From assembly GCA_021786135.1 (NCBI GenBank), contig JAJYNV010000183.1:1-6520 (forward strand): DNA of 6,520 nt, given 5' to 3'. How positions within the stretch are numbered: position 1 is the stretch's first letter; every line of letters starts with the position of its first letter. This stretch comes from Bacillota bacterium. Its GTDB lineage: Bacteria; Bacillota; Sulfobacillia; JAJZYS01; JAJYTV01. Under the pieces are notes generated by a model. That model had not been told where the DNA came from, searched no databases, and saw nothing but the letters and a program-made list of their open reading frames with translations. Of this stretch, positions 1 through 5,103 are shown one piece after another. A program made the translations under genes and the position numbers.

Positions 1-448
1 GAAGAAATCCCTCTACCCGGGCGGCTCCGGCGGCGGCTTCAGCATCCTCACGCCTGAGCCTTCGTGGCAGACAGGCTACGGCGGGCAGCTCCTGAACCAG
101 ACCGGCAAGGGCGTGCCCGATGTCGCCTTGAACGCCGACCCCTTTACCGGCTACTCGATCTACGACAGCTCGTCGGTGCAGACGAACGCCCAAGCACCCT
201 GGACGGACGGCTGGGGCGGCACCTCGTTCTCGTCGCCGAACTGGGCCGGCATCGCCGCGCTGCTCAACCAGTCGACCGGCACGGATCTCGGCTTCCTGCC
301 GCCGCAGCTCTATGGCCTCCACGGTCAGGGCATGCGCGACATCACGGCCGGCGACAACTGGTACTACAGCGCAGGGTCCGGTTGGGACGCCGCCACCGGT
401 CTCGGCGTACCCGACATCACATCCCTCGCGAACGCGCTGGGCAACTAG
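1..448 (+). CDS. Sedolisin (peptidase S53) family protease, C-terminal part, 5' end outside window
   Basis: This is the last 148 residues of a secreted serine-carboxyl peptidase; the first whole codon is at base 2 and the TAG stop is at 446-448. Fragment residues 72-79 read GGTSFSSP, the sedolisin signature, with Ser75 (bases 224-226) as the nucleophile. Before it lie the glycine-rich SGGGFS segment (residues 9-14) and GKGVPDVALNADP (35-47), both typical of the family. The C-terminal calcium site is complete: Asp113-Ile114, then Gly125, Gly127 and Asp129 in AGSGWD, followed by TGLGVPD. The catalytic Glu/Asp pair, the oxyanion Asp, the propeptide and any signal peptide would lie upstream and cannot be judged. 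Family members are usually extracellular, often acid- or heat-stable endopeptidases that mature by removal of a long propeptide. The gene ends 12 bases before a strong terminator and is convergent with the next gene. The S53 assignment is firm; specificity is unknown. Confidence 0.93.
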   Translation, partial: KKSLYPGGSGGGFSILTPEPSWQTGYGGQLLNQTGKGVPDVALNADPFTGYSIYDSSSVQTNAQAPWTDGWGGTSFSSPNWAGIAALLNQSTGTDLGFLPPQLYGLHGQGMRDITAGDNWYYSAGSGWDAATGLGVPDITSLANALGN

Positions 449-460
449 CGTCCAGAACAC

Positions 461-498
461 GGCAGGAGCCATCCTTCAAGGGCGGCTCCTGCCTTTTT
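461..498 (+). terminator. Intrinsic (Rho-independent) terminator of the sedolisin gene
   Basis: A perfect 10-bp stem, GGCAGGAGCC (461-470) with GGCTCCTGCC (484-493), encloses a 13-nt loop and runs directly into five T residues (494-498). It starts 12 bases after the sedolisin stop. Read on the minus strand the same hairpin is followed by GTGTTCTGG, not a T run, so it would serve the convergent lipoprotein gene poorly. I see no better minus-strand terminator in 499-581. Confidence 0.93.
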
Positions 499-581
499 AT
501 GCCTTCTGCGGATCGGGACGTCCCTTGACCGGAACCGCGGAAGTCCTGTTCAGGATGCCTGCAGCGACACGGACTCAGGCC

Positions 582-2570
582 CTAGAGGCTCTGCCAGGTC
601 CGGCCGTCATCTGTCGTCAGCAGAGGTCCGATGTTCGTCAGCAGCACCGCACGGCCCGGGCCGAAACTCGAGACGGCTTCACTGCCCGTAGGCAGGTTGA
701 GGCGTAGAGGGAGAGGCAGATCGTAGATCTGCCATGAGGACGCATGCAGGCGCATGACGCGCACCGCCGCCTGCGACCACGTGGGTTCAAGGGTCAGCCA
801 GACGTCGTCCGCTGCAGGCGCCGCCATGGCGGCGCCGAGATACTGCTCGGGGCCGCTCCCGCGCGCCGCCTCGCCGGTGGGCACGGTGAGCGCCTGCCAT
901 CTGCCGCCGATCAACTGCCAGAACTGCGGTTCGTGGCCGACCAGAGCGAGAAAGAAGCCATTCGCGGCGCTGGGGAAGATAGCCGCAGCAGACGTGACGA
1001 CAACCGGTGTCGCGCTGGCGAGTGTATCGCTGAGTGCTTCCGGAACACCGGCTCCGTACCATGTCTTCCCGCCGTCCGCCGTTTCCTGCAGGACGAACTG
1101 CAGCGGCCAACCGGGGCCGGTCTCGAGGAGCGCCGCACCATCCAGGGGATCGCGGAACGCAAGGAAGGCAGGAGGGGCCTGGAAGTACGCCGCCACCTGC
1201 CAGGAACGCCCCCCATCCCCGGTCTCGAGCAGGGTGCCGCCCGAGCCTGCGGTGGCGAGGTAGCCGTGTTCCGGACTCGTGAAGTCGATGGCGATGGGCA
1301 GGCTGCCCTGGATCTGGCTCAGCATGGTCCAGGTCCGGCCACCGTCGCGTGTGCCGACGATGGCGTGCGGAGCCCAGCTCAGGCCGATGCCGTAGCCCAC
1401 CTCTCGGCTGACGAAATCGACGGCAGACACCGGGAAGGGCTGCGGCAGCACCTGCTGCCATCCAGTCTCGGTGTCGTGCAGCAGGTAGCCACCCCAGGCA
1501 CCCTGACCCACAGCCCAGAGGTCACCTGTTCTGACGCCGCTGACGGCGACGAACGGAGAGCTTGGCTGGTGCGCCTCGGGCGCACCGATCTCCTGCCAGG
1601 TCGCACCGCCGTCCGCCGTCTGCCAGAGTCCGCCTGAGCCATTCCAGACGGCCGACTCCGGCCCCGTGCTCCAGAGTCCCTGGGCGCCGCCGGGGAACCC
1701 GTCCTCGGACGCCGCGATGCCGCCGAGCGGACCTGCATCTTCGCCGCTCACGATCTGCCAGCGTCCGCTGGGACCCTGGTGCAGGACGACATTGGGACAT
1801 CCTCCCGGCCAACAGGTGGAGAGCGTGAACGACGCCCAGCCGCGACCACCGCGCGGCACGTCGATCGTTGCCCCGGTGGGCGGGCCGAGCTGCACAGTGA
1901 GCGACTGAGGCAGGACATAGCGCGTGTGCCAGTGCACACCCCCGTCGTCGGTCGCGAGGATGCGCGTACCCGCCACAGCATAGCCCGTAAGCGGCGACGT
2001 GAAACTCGCCGCCGCAATGCCGGGGATCTGGGGCCGGACGCGGTGCCACGAGCGGCCGCCGTCCGCTGTGGACCACAGCTCTCCCTGAGAGAGCAGAAGG
2101 ACCTTTGCGGGACTCCATGTCCCCACGATGCTCGGCGCGAAGGCGAGCCGCAGCACGCGCCGCCAGCTCCGGCCGCCGTCGCCTGTGCGCAGGACGGCGA
2201 AACCGGAGTTCGGGTTCGTAGCGGTCAGGTATCCCGCCCGCGCCGTGACCATGTCGATCTGGAGAACCTGCCAGTCGCCCAGCTGGGTCCGGCGCCAAGT
2301 CCTTCCGCCGTCGGCGGTCCGCCAGATTGCACCGCTGCCTGCAACCGGCTGACTCGGTGCGCTCGGACCCGTGAGGGTCTCCTTGTATCCTGCCAGGAGA
2401 CCCTCGCGGCCGACGAAGTCCACGGCCGTGTACACGGTCTGCTCGAGAGGCGCCTTGATGGTCGCCATCGGCTCGGATGCCGTCGCAGACACCTGCTCGA
2501 TGCCGCAGCCGCTAAGCGCGAGCAAGGCGGCGAAGCATATGGTCACGATCGAAAGACGTCCAGCTCGCAA
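582..2570 (-). CDS. Asp-box / Ycf48-like beta-propeller lipoprotein (662 aa)
   Basis: A probable surface lipoprotein of unknown ligand. The N-terminus is a lipoprotein signal peptide: basic MRAGR, a hydrophobic stretch (residues 7-19) and lipobox L19-S20-G21-C22, so Cys22 should be lipidated. The remainder is repeats. Nine canonical Asp-boxes (S/T-x-D-x-G-x-T/S/H-W) begin at residues 85, 129, 168, 207, 318, 407, 450, 497 and 652. They alternate with strands of the type VDFVSREVGYG (384-394) and IDFTSPEHGYLAT (428-440), which resemble Ycf48/HCF136 blades. Four degenerate boxes ending in a W-Q pair (about 268, 369, 555, 611) fill the gaps. Cys253 and Cys258 could form a local disulfide. The start is TTG: a stop lies two codons upstream, and AAGGAG sits 9 nt before the TTG. 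The gene lies downstream of htrA on the same strand, 220 bases away, and is convergent with the sedolisin gene. Asp-box folds also occur in sialidases and sortilin-like proteins, but I see no sialidase catalytic motif. Family-level call is good; function unknown. Confidence 0.88.
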   Translation of the reverse strand: MRAGRLSIVTICFAALLALSGCGIEQVSATASEPMATIKAPLEQTVYTAVDFVGREGLLAGYKETLTGPSAPSQPVAGSGAIWRTADGGRTWRRTQLGDWQVLQIDMVTARAGYLTATNPNSGFAVLRTGDGGRSWRRVLRLAFAPSIVGTWSPAKVLLLSQGELWSTADGGRSWHRVRPQIPGIAAASFTSPLTGYAVAGTRILATDDGGVHWHTRYVLPQSLTVQLGPPTGATIDVPRGGRGWASFTLSTCWPGGCPNVVLHQGPSGRWQIVSGEDAGPLGGIAASEDGFPGGAQGLWSTGPESAVWNGSGGLWQTADGGATWQEIGAPEAHQPSSPFVAVSGVRTGDLWAVGQGAWGGYLLHDTETGWQQVLPQPFPVSAVDFVSREVGYGIGLSWAPHAIVGTRDGGRTWTMLSQIQGSLPIAIDFTSPEHGYLATAGSGGTLLETGDGGRSWQVAAYFQAPPAFLAFRDPLDGAALLETGPGWPLQFVLQETADGGKTWYGAGVPEALSDTLASATPVVVTSAAAIFPSAANGFFLALVGHEPQFWQLIGGRWQALTVPTGEAARGSGPEQYLGAAMAAPAADDVWLTLEPTWSQAAVRVMRLHASSWQIYDLPLPLRLNLPTGSEAVSSFGPGRAVLLTNIGPLLTTDDGRTWQSL

Positions 2571-2579
2571 GCGTCATGG

Positions 2580-2585
2580 CTCCTT
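2580..2585 (-). promoter_or_regulatory. Ribosome-binding site that fixes a TTG start for the propeller lipoprotein
   Basis: On the minus strand the sequence reads AAGGAGCCATGACGCTTG. AAGGAG is 9 nt from the TTG at 2568-2570, and translation from the TTG gives a proper lipoprotein signal peptide. The ATG at 2575-2577 is only 2 nt from AAGGAG and is in another frame, so it is not the start of this protein. Confidence 0.75.
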
Positions 2586-2596
2586 GTCGCCAGAAA

Positions 2597-2620
2597 GGTT
2601 CAAAGGCGGAACGATGAACC
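2597..2620. repeat. Inverted repeat in the leader of the propeller lipoprotein gene
   Basis: GGTTCA (2597-2602) and TGAACC (2615-2620) form a perfect 6-bp inverted repeat separated by 12 bases. It lies 11 bases upstream of the AAGGAG site. The spacing (18 bp centre to centre, nearly two helical turns) would suit a dimeric repressor operator or a weak leader hairpin. A 6-bp match can also arise by chance, so this is only a candidate. Confidence 0.3.
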
Positions 2621-2676
2621 CTTTCGCCGTGCCCCGTACCGCACCTGCGCCCAGGTCATACCACACGGTCTGATCC

Positions 2677-2694
2677 CGGGCCGCGACCGGCCCG
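2677..2694. repeat. GC-rich 7-bp hairpin in the spacer
   Basis: CGGGCCG (2677-2683) pairs with CGGCCCG (2688-2694) around a four-base CGAC loop. No T tract follows on either strand, so it is not an intrinsic terminator. It may be a structural element of the htrA to lipoprotein transcript, or GC-rich chance. Confidence 0.4.
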
Positions 2695-2736
2695 ACAACT
2701 GGCATTGCGCGAAGTTTCGGTGCAGCCCATCGCGAA

Positions 2737-2768
2737 GGGGCGGGCGCGCCTTGTCGCGCATCCGCCCC
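2737..2768 (-). terminator. Strong hairpin 23 bases after the htrA stop; candidate terminator or processing stem without a U tract
   Basis: GGGGCGG (2737-2743) pairs with CCGCCCC (2762-2768), and the inner GCGCG (2744-2748) pairs with CGCGC (2755-2759). This gives 12 base pairs with a 2-base bulge (2760-2761) and a 6-base loop. Transcription of htrA would reach it just after the stop codon. The bases that follow on the minus strand are TTCGCGATGG, so a classical U tract is missing. It could terminate weakly, protect the htrA mRNA 3' end, or attenuate read-through into the lipoprotein gene. Confidence 0.45.
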
Positions 2769-2790
2769 CGACCCGTACCATGATCCGAGA

Positions 2791-3894
2791 TCAGCTACCC
2801 TGATTGGGCATGTTGCCCAAGACGACCCGCACTGTCTCGACCGTCCCCTGCTGCCAGACCTTGAGGGTGACCGTCTGGCCGACTTTGGTCGTGTACTCGT
2901 CCTCGATCAGGTCATCCGTGGTTGGGGTTGGCTGGCCGTTGAAGGCCAGGATCACGTCGCCTGCCTGGAGGCCAGCCTTCGCGGCCGGACCGCCGGACAC
3001 CACCTGGTCGACCAGGACGCCGTTCGCCGCCGTGTAGCCCTGCGGCAGGTACTGCGCCGTGGCGACGTCCTCGACTGCGATGCCGAGCCACGGCTCCGGC
3101 TCGGCCTTGCCCTGCTCAAGGTACGGCAGGGCCTGCGTCACGGTGCTGACCGGGATGGCGAAGCCGAGTCCCTGGCCCTGCGTGTTCACGGCCGTGTTCA
3201 CGGCCACGACCTGCCCTTGCAGGTTCAGAAGCGGTCCGCCCGAGTTGCCGGGGTTGATCGCCGCATCGGTCTGCAAGAGGTCCCGGTACGAGCGGCTTCC
3301 AATCTGGAGCGGCCGGCCGAGAGCCGACACGACGCCCGACGTGACGGTGTGGCTGAGGCCGTACGGCATGCCGATGGCCACGACGAACTGGCCGATCTGG
3401 ATGCTCGAGGAGTTGGCAAACGTCAGGTACGGCAGGGGCTTGGGCGCATCGATCTTCAGCAGCGCGAGATCGAGATTGTAGTCGGTTCCGACCACCTGCG
3501 CCTTGAACGGAGTGGTGTACCCGAGCACCGTGACCGTGATGTCGTGGGCGTTGTTGACCACATGATCGTTCGTCACGATGTCACCGGTCGACGAGATCAG
3601 AAATCCGCTGCCCAGCACCGACGAGCTCTGCGTTTGCGGCACCGTCGGCCCGCCGAAGCTGAAGACAGGCTGCTGCACGGTCTGCGTCTGGATGGCGTTG
3701 ATCTGCACGACAGCCGGGTTCGTCTGCGCGACCATGTCGGGAATGGTGGATGTGGTGATCGGTACGCTGTTGCTGCTCTGCGCTGTGACGATGGGCACAT
3801 GCGTTGCCGTGCCCAGCATGGATGACACGCCGAGTGTGGCCAACGAGCTGAGCACGGCCACTCCTAGCACGGAAAGCAGTACCTTTGGTCGCAT
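2791..3894 (-). CDS. htrA: HtrA/DegP-like membrane-anchored serine protease with one PDZ domain (367 aa)
   Basis: An envelope quality-control protease of the S1C family that degrades misfolded exported proteins. Residues 4-27 form an uncleaved anchor or signal segment, followed by a polar Ser/Thr/Gln-rich stretch. The trypsin-like domain covers about 50-250. The triad is His111 in TNDHVV, Asp142 in NLDLALLKI and Ser218 in NPGNSGGPL. A Gln/Ser/Pro-rich insertion at 69-92 corresponds to the LA-loop region of HtrA proteins. One PDZ domain follows (about 268-360), with WLGI at its start and AGLQAGDVILAFNG at 307-320. The chosen start is the ATG at 3892-3894, because AAGGAGGT lies 10 nt upstream and a basic-hydrophobic N-terminus begins there. 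An in-frame extension to 4074 has neither. One PDZ and 367 residues fit Gram-positive HtrA proteins. It is divergent from the permease genes and upstream of the lipoprotein gene on the same strand. I see no clear CtsR or CIRCE operator. Confidence 0.95.
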   Translation of the reverse strand: MRPKVLLSVLGVAVLSSLATLGVSSMLGTATHVPIVTAQSSNSVPITTSTIPDMVAQTNPAVVQINAIQTQTVQQPVFSFGGPTVPQTQSSSVLGSGFLISSTGDIVTNDHVVNNAHDITVTVLGYTTPFKAQVVGTDYNLDLALLKIDAPKPLPYLTFANSSSIQIGQFVVAIGMPYGLSHTVTSGVVSALGRPLQIGSRSYRDLLQTDAAINPGNSGGPLLNLQGQVVAVNTAVNTQGQGLGFAIPVSTVTQALPYLEQGKAEPEPWLGIAVEDVATAQYLPQGYTAANGVLVDQVVSGGPAAKAGLQAGDVILAFNGQPTPTTDDLIEDEYTTKVGQTVTLKVWQQGTVETVRVVLGNMPNQGS

Positions 3895-3904
3895 GCTGGC
3901 CTTG

Positions 3905-3912
3905 ACCTCCTT
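3905..3912 (-). promoter_or_regulatory. Strong ribosome-binding site of htrA; decides the start codon
   Basis: AAGGAGGT on the minus strand is a full anti-16S match, ending 10 nt before the ATG at 3894. It supports the 367-residue protein over the longer in-frame reading that begins at 4074. Confidence 0.85.
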
Positions 3913-3930
3913 GTTCGTCTTTCTGGTCCA

Positions 3931-3936
3931 AAGATA
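3931..3936 (-). promoter_or_regulatory. Possible -10 element for htrA
   Basis: The minus strand reads TGTGTATCTTTGG; TATCTT matches the sigma-A -10 consensus at four of six positions. It would place transcription start near 3924, leaving a leader of about 30 nt that includes the ribosome-binding site. No good -35 hexamer lies 16-18 bases upstream, so the call rests on position and one weak hexamer. Confidence 0.22.
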
Positions 3937-4067
3937 CACAGCGCTTCTAAGGCATCGATTAATTCGCGCCATGCCTTGCGAAGAATCGTCGCCGGTTGTC
4001 GCAGGCATCTCTGGCGGATCGACCTGCAGGCGAACCCGGCTGCCCCTGCGACCGTGCTGCCGATGAG

Positions 4068-4098
4068 CCTTCAAGACAAGGCCGACCCGTCTTGAGGG
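4068..4098. repeat. Inverted repeat in the htrA/permease divergent region
   Basis: TCAAGAC (4071-4077) and GTCTTGA (4089-4095) are perfect complements around an 11-base spacer. The pairing extends outward through a T:G wobble (4070/4096) to CC/GG (4068-4069 with 4097-4098), giving a 10-bp stem in RNA. No T run follows on either strand. The arm-to-arm distance of 18 bp and the position between two divergent genes make an operator for a dimeric regulator possible. It lies just upstream of a TTGACG hexamer at 4110-4115. Confidence 0.35.
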
Positions 4099-4171
4099 TT
4101 CGCAATCAATTGACGCTCTCCCTCGCCGCTTCGATCACAGGATTGTCGGCTTTCATGCAGAACTTTCTTTC

Positions 4172-4177
4172 TATAGT
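4172..4177 (+). promoter_or_regulatory. Possible -10 element for the permease operon
   Basis: TATAGT matches the -10 consensus at five of six positions. The best -35 candidate at usual spacing is CTTTCA (4150-4155, 16-nt spacer), only three of six. Start of transcription would fall near 4184, within the upstream GGAGA, leaving a very short leader. A TTGACG at 4110-4115 is a better -35 hexamer, but the bases 16-18 further on (GATCAC region) are a poor -10. Neither pairing is convincing. Confidence 0.22.
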
Positions 4178-4192
4178 GCATTGGAGACAGTT

Positions 4193-4201
4193 ATGGAGTG
4201 A
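4193..4201 (+). other. Candidate two-codon leader ORF (ATG GAG TGA) overlapping the permease start
   Basis: GGAGA at 4183-4187 stands 5 nt before the ATG at 4193. That ATG is followed by one sense codon and TGA at 4199-4201. The last base of the stop is the first base of the permease ATG (TGATG overlap), and the GAG codon lies in a second GGAG (4195-4198). The arrangement would permit initiation, immediate stop and re-initiation on the permease gene. Chance is a real alternative for so short a pattern. Confidence 0.3.
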
Positions 4202-5103
4202 TGCCCTTGCTCGTCATGGCACGCAGTTCGCAGGAGCCGCCACATTCAAGGACCCGTCCCGCCGTCGGCAGACCGTGGCGCCGGCTGCTCCGCCATCGGC
4301 TCTTTTGGACCGGCTGCCTGGTGCTCCTTCTCCTCGTCGCCTTCTCGTTCGTCGGCCCGATGGTCTGGCGCCGGACAGCACTCTACAACGTGGCCAAGAT
4401 GCTGACCCCGCCAGGTCCCGGCTACCCGCTCGGCGCCGATGCCCTCGGCCGCGACAACCTCTGGGAGCTGATGCTCGGCGGGCAGCTCCCGATCGTCACC
4501 GGCTTCGCGACCGCGACCGTGGCTACGGCGCTCGGTGTCGGCGCCGGGCTGCTGGCTGCCCTCCACCACAGGCTCGAGGGGCCGCTCATGCGCATGGTCG
4601 ACGTTGTACTCAGCATTCCGCAGATCATCCCGATCATCATCGTGCAGTCGCTCTTCGGCGATAACGTCTATACGCTCATGGGCATCGTCGCGCTGACACT
4701 CTGGCCAGCCACCACGAGGCTCGTCTGGGCCCGCGTCATCCTCATCCGGGAGATGCCTTACATCGAGGCCGCCCGCGCGGAAGGGCTGTCGAACGGACAG
4801 GTCCTCGCTCGCCACATCCTGCCCAACTCCTTCGACACCATCACCGCCTGCTTCGCCACCCAGTTCGGCAGTTCCGTCCTCTTCATCGCCATTGCCACGG
4901 CGCTGGGCGTCGGACTCGGACCGCCATGGAACTGGGCGACGATGATTGCGACCAGCCTTGGCTACATGTCGTTCAACGACTGGTGGCTCGTCATCCCGCC
5001 AGGTCTCCTCTTCGCCGCGCTGATCATGTCGGTGTACCTGCTCACAGAGGCCGTGCGCATGGCCTGGAACCCACGTCTGCAGAGCGGGCTCTACACACCA
5101 TGA
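4201..5103 (+). CDS. ABC transporter permease, OppC/DppC type (oligopeptide/dipeptide family, 300 aa)
   Basis: An inner-membrane subunit of a peptide-family ABC importer. After a basic N-terminus, hydrophobic segments lie near residues 35-55, 96-120, 134-151, 155-172, 216-239 and 264-284. YPLGADALGRDNL (76-87) is the OppC/DppC hallmark (usually LGTDxLGRD). The ATPase-coupling EAA loop is at 187-209, with EAARAEG and the terminal HILPN. The C-terminus NDWWLVIPPG...NPRL matches the family end. The usual LSFLGLG before the last loop is replaced by ATALGVGLG. The ATG at 4201 was chosen as the commonest start codon; GTG at 4198, 10 nt from GGAGA, is equally possible and adds one residue. The ATG at 4216 lacks a ribosome-binding site. 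It overlaps the next permease by ATGA and is divergent from htrA. No binding protein or ATPase gene adjoins it here. Peptides are the likely cargo, but nickel, sugars and other cargo occur in this family. Confidence 0.92.
   Translation: MPLLVMARSSQEPPHSRTRPAVGRPWRRLLRHRLFWTGCLVLLLLVAFSFVGPMVWRRTALYNVAKMLTPPGPGYPLGADALGRDNLWELMLGGQLPIVTGFATATVATALGVGAGLLAALHHRLEGPLMRMVDVVLSIPQIIPIIIVQSLFGDNVYTLMGIVALTLWPATTRLVWARVILIREMPYIEAARAEGLSNGQVLARHILPNSFDTITACFATQFGSSVLFIAIATALGVGLGPPWNWATMIATSLGYMSFNDWWLVIPPGLLFAALIMSVYLLTEAVRMAWNPRLQSGLYTP

Larger units (their letters stand above)
2571..2790. other. Gene-free spacer between htrA and the propeller lipoprotein gene
   Basis: This 220-base stretch lies between two minus-strand genes. 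Apart from the lipoprotein ribosome-binding site it holds three inverted repeats, listed separately at 2597-2620, 2677-2694 and 2737-2768. I see no convincing -35/-10 pair. A TATGAC hexamer on the minus strand (2655-2660) lacks a matching -35 element. No RNA gene or small protein gene is supported. Confidence 0.6.
3895..4200. other. Divergent promoter region between htrA and the permease genes
   Basis: This stretch of about 300 bases separates two divergently transcribed units, so it should hold both promoters. It contains the htrA ribosome-binding site, a possible htrA -10 element, a 7-bp inverted repeat with wobble extensions, a TATAGT hexamer and a two-codon ORF before the permease start. 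I see no tRNA, riboswitch or small protein gene. Confidence 0.7.

Noticed and set aside
744..1637. Long plus-strand open frame opposite the propeller lipoprotein gene
   Set aside because: It has no recognisable domain and an Arg/Gly/Ala-rich composition typical of antisense frames in GC-rich DNA. The minus-strand frame has a signal peptide and clear repeats.
582..2570. Recurring short CCGCCGTC-type words on the plus strand that look like a DNA repeat array
   Set aside because: They are the reverse complement of codons for the Asp-box core (Asp-Gly-Gly) and are irregularly spaced, so they are protein repeats and not CRISPR or an intergenic repeat.
2804..2820. Perfect 7-bp inverted repeat TTGGGCA-TGT-TGCCCAA at the 3' end of htrA
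   Set aside because: It is within the coding sequence (residues around Gly360-Asn364), has a 3-base loop and no T run. Chance from codon usage is sufficient.
3895..4074. 60-residue N-terminal extension of HtrA
   Set aside because: No ribosome-binding site precedes its starts, its sequence is basic and unlike HtrA, and it would bury the signal anchor. AAGGAGGT points to the ATG at 3894.
4926..5099. 58-residue N-terminal extension of the second permease
   Set aside because: It lies wholly inside the first permease in another frame and has no family match. The ATGA overlap at 5100 gives the normal OppB N-terminus.
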